Assembly: GCA_934670115.1 (NCBI GenBank)
Contig: CAKUOV010000009.1
Span: 1-64,000, forward strand
Source of the DNA: an uncultured Eggerthellaceae bacterium
Lineage (GTDB): Bacteria > Actinomycetota > Coriobacteriia > Coriobacteriales > Eggerthellaceae
Reading direction: 5' to 3'
Length of the DNA stretch: 64,000 bases
Each line of letters begins with the position of its first letter. Position 1 is the stretch's first letter. Below the pieces are notes generated by a model, which was given only the letters and a program-made list of their open reading frames with translations, made no database searches and was not told the DNA's origin. The position numbers and the translations under genes are program-made. Below are positions 42,447 to 51,022 of the stretch, piece by piece.

Positions 42447-44789
42447 ATGCTTACAAACGAACTCGAAGGCGTGAATAAAGACGTCTATAAGACCGACTGG
42501 CAATGGCAGGAAGGCGAGTACACGGTTACTCGTACCAATATGTGGACCGCTCCTGGTTGTCACAACGGCTGCTCCGTTCTGTACTACACCAAAGATGGTA
42601 AGGTAGAAAAAGTCGAAGGCGACCCGCTGAGCCCCTACAATCAGGGCCGTTTGTGCATGCGTTGCCTTGATGTTGTTGAGACCTTCTATCATCCCGATCG
42701 CCTGAAGTACCCCCTGAAGCGTGTTGGCGAGCGCGGCGAGAACAAGTGGGAGCGCATCACTTGGGAAGAGGCTTACGAAGATATCGCTGCTCACGTCCGT
42801 GAGATTTGGCGCGATTATGGTCCCGAGTCCATTGTTTCCATGCAGGGTACCGGCCGTAACATTTGCTGGCAGACCCCGTATTTGAGCTATGCCGCTTTTG
42901 ACTCCCCGAACTTCGTTCTGGGCTTCCTCTCCGGCGATGCTTGCTACCTGCCTCGTACGACCATCGGCCACTGCTTCATGGGCGACTTTTTTGTGGCTGA
43001 CATGTCTCAGCACCTTGAGAAGCGCTATGCCGATCCTGAGTACGTTTACCCCGAGTACATCCTGAACGTTGGCAACAACGCACTGGTGTCCAACGGCGAC
43101 GGCTTCTTTGGCCACTGGATTGTTGACGTTATGAAGCAAGGCGGCACGAAGCTGATCGTTCTTGATCCTTCTTGCACGTGGCTGGCTTCTAAGGCTGAGT
43201 ACTGGCTGCAGGTTCGTCCCGGTACCGACGCTGCTGTTGTTTTGGCTATGATCAACGTCATCATCGAAGAAGATCTTTACGACCACGAATTCGTTGAGTA
43301 CTGGTGCTATGGCTTCGATGAGCTGGCAGAACGTGCTCGCGAGTACACTCCCGAAATTGCTGGTCAGATTGCAGGTGTTGACCCTGAACTTATTCGCGGT
43401 GCCGCTCGTGCGTTTGCTAGCGGCAAGCCTTCCACTGTTCAGTGGGGTCTTAAGGTTGACCAGACTGTTTGCGGTATCCCCCTGGCTCAGGCGCTCCTCT
43501 CCATTGGCGCCATCTGTGGCGATATCGATGTGCCTGGCGGCATGATGATTCCTCGTTGCGCTTACGACATTCCTGACTCCTATGGCTGCGGCATGTGGTT
43601 CCTCTCCGACGAGATGCTTGGCAAGATGTTGGGTGTTGAGACTTCTCCTCTGCATGCTTTGGGCTTCGACCCCACCGCCAATGGTGACACCGTTTTGAAT
43701 GCTATCGAAACTGGCGAGCCGTATCCCATCCGCATGCAGTTTATTCAGTCCACGAACCCCATTGCAAACATGGCTGCAGACGCTCCTCGTGTTTACAACG
43801 CAATGAAGTCCGTTTGGTACAACGTTGTTGTTGACGTATTCATGACTCCGACCGCGATTGCTTGCGCTGACATCGTTCTTCCTTGCGGCATGTCCGCAGA
43901 GCGTAACTCCGCCCGCGTTTGGTGGTGGCCGCTGCGCTCCATCGTCAAGGTTGCCGACTACTACGAGGCAAAGTCCGACGAGCAGATCATCCTTGAACTG
44001 GGTAAGTACCTGCACCCCGAGCGTTTCCCGTGGGAGACCGACGAGGAGATGATGACTTGGTGGATTCAGGCTGGCAACCGCTTCCATGCTGGTTGGCCGC
44101 ACAAGACCGATCAGACCTTCCAGGATCTGCGCGAGAAGGTTATCGACTGGCCGGATGACTGGGCATATCGCAAGTACGAGCTTGGCTGGCTGCGTGACGA
44201 TGGCATGCCTGGCTTCAACACCAACACGGGTCGCTGCGAGCTTTACAACACCCTGTTTGAGGCGTGGGGCTTCGATCCGCTGCCGTACTACGAAGAGCCG
44301 CCTGAGTCTCCCGTTTCTACGCCGGAACTTATGGAAGAGTATCCCTATGTTCTGACCACGGGTGCACGTACGTGGGAGTACTTCCACTCCGAAGAGCGTC
44401 AGGTTCCTCGTCTGCGTGCGAACCATCCTGATCCGCTGGTTGACATTCATCCTGATGCTGCAGCCAAGCTGGGTGTTTGCGAAGGCGACTGGATTTGGAT
44501 TGAGAACATGCGTGGTAAGTGCAAGCAGCGTGTTCGCATCAATCCTTCTTTGAAGCCCGATACCGTTCGTGGCGAGCACGGCTGGTGGTTCCCGGAGACT
44601 GAGGGTGCATCCCCGAATTTGTTCGGTGTGTTCGACTGCAATATCAACAACCTGACGGTTCAAGGTGTTACTGGTCCTACGCTGTACGGTGCTCCTTATG
44701 CAAACCAGATTTGCAAGCTGTACCCCGTTACCAAGGAAAACGACATGTCTGTTTCTGAGCTTGTCGTGAAGACTGGAAAGGCTAAATAA
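42447..44789 (+). CDS. Cytoplasmic molybdopterin (DMSO reductase family) oxidoreductase
   Basis: A 780-residue bis-MGD enzyme. An N-terminal Fe-S region has C38-x3-C42 and, 27 residues on, C70-x2-C73. The usual first cysteine (position 35) is alanine, so the ligand set is unusual. The HPDRLKYPLKRVGERGENKW and ITWEEAYEDIA blocks, the central WGLKVDQ region and a C-terminal molybdopterin-dinucleotide domain (GARTWEYFHSEERQ onward) are present. It has no Tat signal and no membrane anchor, so it acts in the cytoplasm. It is close in size and style to acetylene-hydratase-like enzymes and gut catechol dehydroxylases; the substrate is unknown. An upstream ATG at 42405 lacks a ribosome-binding site. 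Confidence 0.92.
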   Translation: MLTNELEGVNKDVYKTDWQWQEGEYTVTRTNMWTAPGCHNGCSVLYYTKDGKVEKVEGDPLSPYNQGRLCMRCLDVVETFYHPDRLKYPLKRVGERGENKWERITWEEAYEDIAAHVREIWRDYGPESIVSMQGTGRNICWQTPYLSYAAFDSPNFVLGFLSGDACYLPRTTIGHCFMGDFFVADMSQHLEKRYADPEYVYPEYILNVGNNALVSNGDGFFGHWIVDVMKQGGTKLIVLDPSCTWLASKAEYWLQVRPGTDAAVVLAMINVIIEEDLYDHEFVEYWCYGFDELAERAREYTPEIAGQIAGVDPELIRGAARAFASGKPSTVQWGLKVDQTVCGIPLAQALLSIGAICGDIDVPGGMMIPRCAYDIPDSYGCGMWFLSDEMLGKMLGVETSPLHALGFDPTANGDTVLNAIETGEPYPIRMQFIQSTNPIANMAADAPRVYNAMKSVWYNVVVDVFMTPTAIACADIVLPCGMSAERNSARVWWWPLRSIVKVADYYEAKSDEQIILELGKYLHPERFPWETDEEMMTWWIQAGNRFHAGWPHKTDQTFQDLREKVIDWPDDWAYRKYELGWLRDDGMPGFNTNTGRCELYNTLFEAWGFDPLPYYEEPPESPVSTPELMEEYPYVLTTGARTWEYFHSEERQVPRLRANHPDPLVDIHPDAAAKLGVCEGDWIWIENMRGKCKQRVRINPSLKPDTVRGEHGWWFPETEGASPNLFGVFDCNINNLTVQGVTGPTLYGAPYANQICKLYPVTKENDMSVSELVVKTGKAK

Positions 44790-44791
44790 TC

Positions 44792-45133
44792 ATGGCTGAA
44801 AAATACGGAATTCTCATTGACTATCAATGGTGCACTGGTTGCTATTCCTGCGCCATGGCATGCAAGGTAGAGCATGGTTTTGATGCCGAGACTCCTGGTG
44901 TTATCTGCTTCCAGGATGGTCCCCGCATGATGCCGAACGGCAAATTCGAGTACACGATGCTTCCTGTTTTCACAAGCTTGTGCGATATGTGCAAGGATCG
45001 CGTTGCAATGGGCAAGCTTCCGACCTGCGTGCATCACTGCCAGGCTGCTTGCATGAAGTACGGTACTGTTGACGAATTGGCCGAGATGGCCAAGGAGACT
45101 CCCCGCTCCTGGATTTTCGTCCCTGAGCAATAA
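44792..45133 (+). CDS. Two-cluster ferredoxin subunit of the molybdoenzyme
   Basis: A 113-residue Fe-S protein starting two bases after the molybdoenzyme stop. C14-x2-C17-x2-C20-x3-C24 is one cluster motif. C64-x2-C67, C79-x3-C83 and C87 supply the second set. It is a shortened DmsB/HycB-type electron-transfer subunit with two clusters instead of four. It should pass electrons to the molybdenum subunit from a soluble donor, since no quinol-oxidising anchor is encoded. Confidence 0.92.
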   Translation: MAEKYGILIDYQWCTGCYSCAMACKVEHGFDAETPGVICFQDGPRMMPNGKFEYTMLPVFTSLCDMCKDRVAMGKLPTCVHHCQAACMKYGTVDELAEMAKETPRSWIFVPEQ

Positions 45134-45142
45134 GTCTTTTCG

Positions 45143-45177
45143 GCCGGTGCCCTGCCTTAGGGCGGGGCACCGGTTTT
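45143..45177 (+). terminator. Strong hairpin inside the operon
   Basis: CCGGTGCCCTGCC pairs with GGCGGGGCACCGG (one mismatch) over a short loop and is followed by TTTT. It lies between the ferredoxin gene and the first Zn-ribbon gene, so downstream genes are probably expressed at a lower level by readthrough. Confidence 0.8.
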
Positions 45178-45198
45178 CAACACACGAAGGAGAATGAT

Positions 45199-45471
45199 AT
45201 GTGTTACAGACCAGCTAATGCGGCTACTGCGGTGAAATGCCTTGAATGTGGCGGTTTCAATAAGCCCGATAATGAAGTATGCCAAAAATGCGGTGCCGAC
45301 CTGACCGAGTCGAAGGCTGCTGCTGCATCTGGCGCGGGCGCTCCCAGCGTGGGTGCACCTGGTGCTCCTGGTAGGCCCGGCCCCGCAGCTCCCGGTGCTC
45401 CGCGTCCTATGGCAGGTCCTGGTGCCCCGAAGCCTGCAGCTCCATCTGCTCCTAAAACTCCTGGAAATTAA
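45199..45471 (+). CDS. Zinc-ribbon protein with a Pro/Ala/Gly-rich tail
   Basis: A 90-residue protein. One zinc ribbon has C14-x2-C17 and C28-x2-C31. A tail of about 50 residues follows, made of Gly-Ala-Pro units with no negative charge (for example GAPGAPGRPGPAAPGAPRP). The tail is probably disordered and sticky. AAGGAG lies eight bases before the ATG. The function is unknown; together with the next gene it may scaffold the molybdoenzyme or deliver metal or cofactor. Confidence 0.8.
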   Translation: MCYRPANAATAVKCLECGGFNKPDNEVCQKCGADLTESKAAAASGAGAPSVGAPGAPGRPGPAAPGAPRPMAGPGAPKPAAPSAPKTPGN

Positions 45472-45518
45472 GCGCCTGCCTGCTAGCTTAGCTTTGAATG
45501 ATCAAGGGGTGATTCTAC

Positions 45519-45872
45519 GTGCCAAATTGCAGAACATGCAGTCCCTGGTGCGATAGGTGCCATAAGAAAGCTCCCATCAATTATCCAGTGGAATGCCCGG
45601 TTTGTGGTCGTTACAATCCTTTTGAATGGGATGTTTGCAAAAAATGCGGTACGCCCATCGATCATGAGAAATATGCCAACAGGACATATCTGAACGAGAA
45701 ATCAAAAAAAGCGTGTTTTTTATGCACGCCGCTTGAAAAGCCCTTGTGCAAAGAATGCATTGAAAAGGGGCGCATCAAAGTGTGCCCCCAATGCGGTAAA
45801 TATGTATTGGGATTTCGTTCCGATTGCAAATGGTGCGGCTTTCTCTTCGAAGGGGGAGAGAAAGCCGATTAG
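45519..45872 (+). CDS. Cysteine-rich protein with eight CxxC motifs
   Basis: A 117-residue protein with 16 cysteines, all in CxxC pairs: CRTC, CDRC, CPVC, CKKC, CFLC, CKEC, CPQC and CKWC. Two such pairs make one zinc ribbon, so it can hold about four metal sites. It starts with GTG after AAGGGGTGA. No known enzyme domain is seen. Cytoplasmic location and operon context suggest a protein-binding or metal-handling helper for the molybdoenzyme. Confidence 0.82.
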   Translation: MPNCRTCSPWCDRCHKKAPINYPVECPVCGRYNPFEWDVCKKCGTPIDHEKYANRTYLNEKSKKACFLCTPLEKPLCKECIEKGRIKVCPQCGKYVLGFRSDCKWCGFLFEGGEKAD

Positions 45873-45933
45873 CTAAAGGGTGGGTAACCCTAGTTCTCCT
45901 GCGTTGATATTTATGCGGTTGAGAGGGGATAAA

Positions 45934-47193
45934 ATGTCTTCTGAGGCAGCAGGCAGCAGTCTTACCGAAGAGAAGATTCGGCATTATAAAATTACAGCCT
46001 GGGTTGTTACGATTGCGATTTTTCTAACTGGTGTTTCGCTCGCTTATGTGCAGAACAAGGTTTCACCGGTTATCCCCGTTTTCATGGATGTTTTTTCCAT
46101 CGACATGACGACGGCGGGCTGGCTTTCTTCAGTGTTTTCTATTGTTGCGATGATCAGTGCTCTTCCTGCAGCTTGGATTATTGGGCGCCTTGGATCGCGC
46201 AAATGTGGCTTAATTGCGATTATTTGCGCTTTGATTGGTAGTGCTCTGGGCATTCTGTCGGGTTCCATTGAAATCTTGATGGTGAGTCGAGTCATTGAAG
46301 GCATCGGTGTTGGGATTATATCTGTTATCGCGCCAGCGTTGGTGTCTATGTGGTTTCCCGCACAAAAGCGTGGTGCCCCGATGGGTTTGTGGGGGGCATG
46401 GCAAATGGCCGCCCAATCGCTTGTTTTTTTCATTGGGGCTAGCGTCACAGATTCGTTTGGTTGGCGTGGTCTTTGGGTTTTAGAAATAGCTCTTCTTGTC
46501 GTTGTCTTGGTTCTTTATGTTGCGAAGGTGAAAGCACCGCCGAGTGAATACAACTTTGCTGATGCTGAGAACAAGAAATTCTCCATGATTGAGGGTCTTA
46601 GGGTTCCTTCGGTTTGGTTTTGCGGTATATCAACAATGTGCTTTACCTTTGCGTGTTTTGGCTTCTGTAATTGGATTGCTTCATATTGGGTTGATACTTT
46701 TGGCTGGTCAATGGACGAGGCAAACAACTATGTAGGCTGGATTTATTTCATAGAAATATTTCTCGTTATAGGTGTTGGTTTTGCTTTAAACCATGTTAAG
46801 AACAGAAAGCGTATCTGCGAAATAGCCCACCTATTCTATATGCTGGTATTGCTTTGGTGCTTTCATATGGATGACCCCAGTTTTATTTGGCCGTTCTGCA
46901 TTATTTATGCTTTGGCAGAGGGATCAATTCCAACGACGTTCTGGACGCTTATCGCGCAGACCGTTCCGAAACCAGAATTAGCTCCTGTCACTATTGGTGT
47001 TTTAGGGTTGCTTCAGAATTTGGGTATGCTTTTGGGGCCTCCTATTGCAGGTTTCTTCATTCAGACTTTTGGCTGGGGCTACGGATCACTCCCGATGGTT
47101 GTTGCTGCGGGTTTTGGATTGCTTTTCTTCTGTTTCGTGAAGATATATCCGCCGCAAGAGCCAATGAAAGCTCTCGAATCAGCGGATCTATAA
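45934..47193 (+). CDS. MFS carrier 2
   Basis: A 419-residue, 12-helix carrier, paralogous to those at 37618 and 47273 (LTGVSLAYVQNKVSPVIPVF near the first helix, then AGWLSSVFSIVAMISALPAA). The ATG at 45934 has GAGAGGGG in front. A frame open to 45880 adds 18 unlikely residues. Two paralogous carriers in one operon could be an importer and a product exporter, or a substrate-product exchanger and a spare. Confidence 0.9.
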   Translation: MSSEAAGSSLTEEKIRHYKITAWVVTIAIFLTGVSLAYVQNKVSPVIPVFMDVFSIDMTTAGWLSSVFSIVAMISALPAAWIIGRLGSRKCGLIAIICALIGSALGILSGSIEILMVSRVIEGIGVGIISVIAPALVSMWFPAQKRGAPMGLWGAWQMAAQSLVFFIGASVTDSFGWRGLWVLEIALLVVVLVLYVAKVKAPPSEYNFADAENKKFSMIEGLRVPSVWFCGISTMCFTFACFGFCNWIASYWVDTFGWSMDEANNYVGWIYFIEIFLVIGVGFALNHVKNRKRICEIAHLFYMLVLLWCFHMDDPSFIWPFCIIYALAEGSIPTTFWTLIAQTVPKPELAPVTIGVLGLLQNLGMLLGPPIAGFFIQTFGWGYGSLPMVVAAGFGLLFFCFVKIYPPQEPMKALESADL

Positions 47194-47272
47194 GTTTTCG
47201 TATGCGTTGGCTGAAGAGTGTTGGGTTTGGGTTTTGCAAATCAAATAGGAAAAGGGTTTACTAGGAGGGAAA

Positions 47273-48499
47273 ATGGAAGAAAAACAGGGTAAGTCCCTAA
47301 AGGGGCGCGCGTGGGCAATTATGCTCATCGTGTTTCTTGCCGGCATCGCTATGGCATGGGCGCAAAATAAGGTTGTTCCTGTCATTGTTATAGTTCAGGT
47401 TCAGCTTAATGTCGGCATGTCGGTTGCTGGATGGATTTCATCGATTTTCTGCGTTATGGGTCTTGTTTTAGCGCTGCCCGCTGCAGGAATGATGCGAAAG
47501 ATGGGCGTGAAAGCAAGTGGCATTTTAGCGCTTGGTGCGACTATCGTCGGTACCTTGATTGGTATTTTTGCTCCGAATGAAGTAATTCTTTTGATTAGTC
47601 GTGTTATTGAAGGTTTTGGTCTTGGTCTTATTTCGGTCATCGCTCCTGCAGTTATTTCAATGTGGTTTAGGCCTGAAGAACGTGGTTTGCCTATGGGCAT
47701 TTGGGGCGCATGGCAAATGGTTGCGCAGGCTGGTACCTTCTTGTTTGCTGGAAACATCCTTGGTTTGTTTGGCGGCGACTGGAAGGGCCTTTGGTGGGTT
47801 GGTCTGATTCTGCTCATCGTGTCTATTGTTTTGTATGCCGTCATGGTTACGAAACCGCCTGCGGAATACAATCATGCCGATTCCGAAGATACTTCCGTGA
47901 GTATGTTTGAAGTCTTTAAGTACAAATCAGTTTGGATGATGCTTTTTGTTTCGTTCTTCTTCTGCATGGCATGTTTCGGATGGTGTACTTGGCAGGCTTC
48001 TTATTGGGCCGAGCAGGGTTTTGTAGATATGGACACCGCTAACAGTATTATTGGTTGGATATATGTCGCTGAAATGATCATCGTTGTTTTCGAGGGCGCG
48101 TTGCTCGATAAGATTAAGCGCCGCAGGACATTCGGCATTATCCTGGGTGCGCTCTATGGCATTCTGTTGTTTACTGCATTTACTTTGACGAATAATTTTA
48201 CCGTTACTATTGTTTATGCAATTATTTATCCGTTCCTAGAAGGTGCTATCTGCACTGTTTTTTGGACGATTACTCCGCAATGTACTCCGAAGCCCCAGCT
48301 TGCCGCTGCCGCTCTTTCCGTGTTGGTTATTGGCATGGATTGCGGTATGTTGATCGGTGCTCCTTTTACTGGTTTTATGGTTGAGACTTTTGGTTGGGCG
48401 GCTGCTTCAATCGAGATTGGTATTTGTGGCTTGCTGATTGCTTTGTTCTATTTCTTGGTTAAGCTTTACGACGAAAACGGAAACGTCATCAAGAGCTAG
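47273..48499 (+). CDS. MFS carrier 3
   Basis: A 408-residue carrier, the closest relative of carrier 1 (AGIAMAWAQNKVVPVIVIVQ, GWISSIF, EERGLPMGIWGAWQMVAQAG). It starts with ATG after CTAGGAGGG. It is the last gene of the molybdoenzyme operon and is followed by a strong terminator. Confidence 0.9.
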   Translation: MEEKQGKSLKGRAWAIMLIVFLAGIAMAWAQNKVVPVIVIVQVQLNVGMSVAGWISSIFCVMGLVLALPAAGMMRKMGVKASGILALGATIVGTLIGIFAPNEVILLISRVIEGFGLGLISVIAPAVISMWFRPEERGLPMGIWGAWQMVAQAGTFLFAGNILGLFGGDWKGLWWVGLILLIVSIVLYAVMVTKPPAEYNHADSEDTSVSMFEVFKYKSVWMMLFVSFFFCMACFGWCTWQASYWAEQGFVDMDTANSIIGWIYVAEMIIVVFEGALLDKIKRRRTFGIILGALYGILLFTAFTLTNNFTVTIVYAIIYPFLEGAICTVFWTITPQCTPKPQLAAAALSVLVIGMDCGMLIGAPFTGFMVETFGWAAASIEIGICGLLIALFYFLVKLYDENGNVIKS

Positions 48500-48568
48500 C
48501 AACTCTCTTTGTGCGTAATCGTGAACCATATGTATGCATAAGCTCTGCATGTGGTTTACGAGCGCAAT

Positions 48569-48625
48569 GCATCCTGCGAGCACCCCCCAATCTGGAAAGA
48601 TTGTACTCGCAGGATGCTTCTTTTT
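48569..48625 (+). terminator. Terminator of the molybdoenzyme operon
   Basis: GCATCCTGCGAG at 48569-48580 pairs perfectly with CTCGCAGGATGC at 48606-48617, followed by TTCTTTTT. Confidence 0.88.
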
Positions 48626-48733
48626 ATAACGAGTAAGAGGCTGCCAATTTCGTGTTAGCTACGCAGTTCGAGTGTTTGTGCATGCAGCTCGTTTGGTTTG
48701 GGGTTGCATTCAAAACAAGGAGGTGACGGAATC

Positions 48734-51010
48734 GTGTTGGAATGGTTGCAGCAAAGTAATTTCTTGGGGCCTTCTGATGCTGCGGCACAACCGCCCCGGG
48801 CCTCGTTGCGCCTCAATCACGTTGAGCTGGTGACGGAAAAATACTTGAGCGATCCGGAATTTGATCCAGACGACGAAAGCGTGCCTGAAGATGTACGCGC
48901 TATAGCAAAAAATCGTATACGCTTAGACAGGCAACGTGACCAAATGGCGCAAGAGCGTGCTCGTGAGCAGGTCGAATTAAGATTCGGTCCGTTCATGTAC
49001 ACGGTTCGCGCAGGTGGCACAGCCCGTATTGCGACATACAATGGCTCAAGTCGTATTGTTGATATCCCTGAGCAAATTTCTGATTATACGGTGACGGCTC
49101 TTGATAATTGCGTTTTTGCTGGACACGATGAAATTGAGGAAATTAACATTCCCGACACTGTTGAGATTTTAGGGCATCATCTCTTTGAAAAGTGCACGGG
49201 GTTGTGTAGCGTGCGCCTTCCTGGTGGGTTGAAACAGGTTGGGGCGGGTGTGTTTTCCGGCTGCGGTTGCATTCGTAGTGTGCAGGTGAATTCTGCGGTC
49301 GTCTCATCTGAGATGAAGTTACTCTCGGGGGTTTCCATTGAAGAGCTTATTTTCGGTCCCCAGGTGCGGGAATTCGATTCTTCTGGATTTGAAATAAAAG
49401 ACCTTAAACGCGTGAGTGTCAATTCGGCTAATGAAGGGCTGATGAGCGACGGGTTTGCTGTCTTTTCAAAAGACGGCTCCATTTTGATTTGCCTGATAGT
49501 TCCTGTCGAGCAATATGCTGTTCCCGAGGGTTGTGTTCATATTGCTGATCGTGCATTTGACTCGATGAAGTGCTTGCACGCCGTAACGCTTCCAGAGAGC
49601 CTGAGAAGTATCGGTAGATTATCTTTCGCCAAAACATCATTGAGCTCGATTGATTTTCCCGAAGGTCTTGAATCAGTGGGCGATAAGGCGTTTTTCTTTT
49701 GCTCGTCTCTGTTTGAGGTCGCTCTTCCTTTTTCGGTTCGCTTTTTGGGCTCCGAGGCGTTTGCGTCTTCGGGCGTGACAAAGGCAAGAATTCCGTCCTC
49801 TTTGGAGTTTTTTGGTCATGGTGTATTTGAACACACGCCTGTTCAGTTGGGCGTGCACCAGGGGTCTATTAAAGTTGTGGGCGACTCATCGGTGGAAGAA
49901 ACGGATTGCTCGCTACGAATCGATGGTTCTGGCGGTGTGTATTTAGGTGATAGTTTTTTGGAGCTTATCGGTCAAGTTTCAGACTACTGTGTTGCTCTGG
50001 GAACGCGGGTGATTGCCGCGAACGCATGCAAAAGACATCGTGCGTTGCGTCGTATTTACTTGCCAGAAGGCGTGCTTGAGATAGGAGATGAAGCATTTCG
50101 CGGGTGTAAGAATCTCTGTTTGGCGGATTTGCCTGAAAGCCTTCGGCGTATAGGTTTGCGTGCGTTCATGGGTACCTCGCTTAATACTTTGCGTATTTCG
50201 GCATCCGTGAGCGAGATTGGCGTGAGCGCGCTTCTTGTTCAGGGGGAAAATCCGCTCACTGCTACAAAACCACTCGCGTCGTTGGATTTGGATCCCGCCA
50301 ATGACCACTTCTACCTGCAGGAAGGTATGCTCTGTGAGCGTGGCAGGACAGATAACGGCGATACGGTGCTTCTGTATTTGGGACCTGATCATATCGTTCA
50401 TATACCCGATAAGGTAACGCGCATTGGCGTTATGGCGTTTTGCGGTGCCGCTGGCATTAGCGAGCTGTATCTTCATGATCACATAAAGGGCATTTATACA
50501 GGCGCTTTTTCAACGAAACAGACGATTGATGTGCTGAACCTGTCCTTTTCTTGCCAGGTGGATGGCATGCGAGAAGTTCGCCTTGTCATGCCCGAGTACA
50601 CCAGCCGTTATCGCTCCATGATGCCTTTGTTTGAAACAAGCGATAAAGAAACCGGCTTCAATTTCGAATACTACGATACATGGGTTTCTTGCTCTACAAG
50701 CATTTCCGAATTTGCGCCAGCGGCATATGCCCGGCTAAAGCATCCTGTTCGTTTGAGCGATCGGTGTCGCGATCTGTATGAAGGTACGTTTACGCGCAAA
50801 GCTCAGGCTGTAGTTCGATATTTTTCGGACAAGGGCGATATCGAAGCGCTTATGCAGCTTATGAGCTGGGGATTTGTTGATAATCGCCACATCCAGCGCG
50901 AGATTGATGCGTCTCTGGAAACGGGTGCAGCTCAAAAGACGGCATGTCTTTTAGAGGTACGCAGACGAATGGCGGGTTCTTCGGCCAGCAACATCGACTT
51001 CGGTTTGTAG
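48734..51010 (+). CDS. BspA-type leucine-rich-repeat protein, cytoplasmic
   Basis: A 758-residue protein with many LRR_5 (BspA-like) repeats from about residue 105 to 600 (for example CLHAVTLPESLRSIGRLSFA and LSSIDFPEGLESVGDKAFFF). The first 95 residues are charged and helical. There is no signal peptide, unlike most surface BspA proteins. The C-terminal 130 residues are helical with ankyrin-like wording (GDIEALMQLMSWGFVD). The GTG start has AGGAGG 11 bases upstream. It ends 12 bases before the VWA-type gene, so the LRR protein likely works with that protein and the MoxR ATPase. Confidence 0.85.
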   Translation: MLEWLQQSNFLGPSDAAAQPPRASLRLNHVELVTEKYLSDPEFDPDDESVPEDVRAIAKNRIRLDRQRDQMAQERAREQVELRFGPFMYTVRAGGTARIATYNGSSRIVDIPEQISDYTVTALDNCVFAGHDEIEEINIPDTVEILGHHLFEKCTGLCSVRLPGGLKQVGAGVFSGCGCIRSVQVNSAVVSSEMKLLSGVSIEELIFGPQVREFDSSGFEIKDLKRVSVNSANEGLMSDGFAVFSKDGSILICLIVPVEQYAVPEGCVHIADRAFDSMKCLHAVTLPESLRSIGRLSFAKTSLSSIDFPEGLESVGDKAFFFCSSLFEVALPFSVRFLGSEAFASSGVTKARIPSSLEFFGHGVFEHTPVQLGVHQGSIKVVGDSSVEETDCSLRIDGSGGVYLGDSFLELIGQVSDYCVALGTRVIAANACKRHRALRRIYLPEGVLEIGDEAFRGCKNLCLADLPESLRRIGLRAFMGTSLNTLRISASVSEIGVSALLVQGENPLTATKPLASLDLDPANDHFYLQEGMLCERGRTDNGDTVLLYLGPDHIVHIPDKVTRIGVMAFCGAAGISELYLHDHIKGIYTGAFSTKQTIDVLNLSFSCQVDGMREVRLVMPEYTSRYRSMMPLFETSDKETGFNFEYYDTWVSCSTSISEFAPAAYARLKHPVRLSDRCRDLYEGTFTRKAQAVVRYFSDKGDIEALMQLMSWGFVDNRHIQREIDASLETGAAQKTACLLEVRRRMAGSSASNIDFGL

Positions 51011-51022
51011 GGGGTGGCGGGA

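Noticed and set aside
42438..44663. A 741-codon open frame antisense to the molybdoenzyme gene
   Set aside because: It mirrors the strong codon bias of the sense gene. It has no domain match and no ribosome-binding site, and it covers the sense gene almost exactly.
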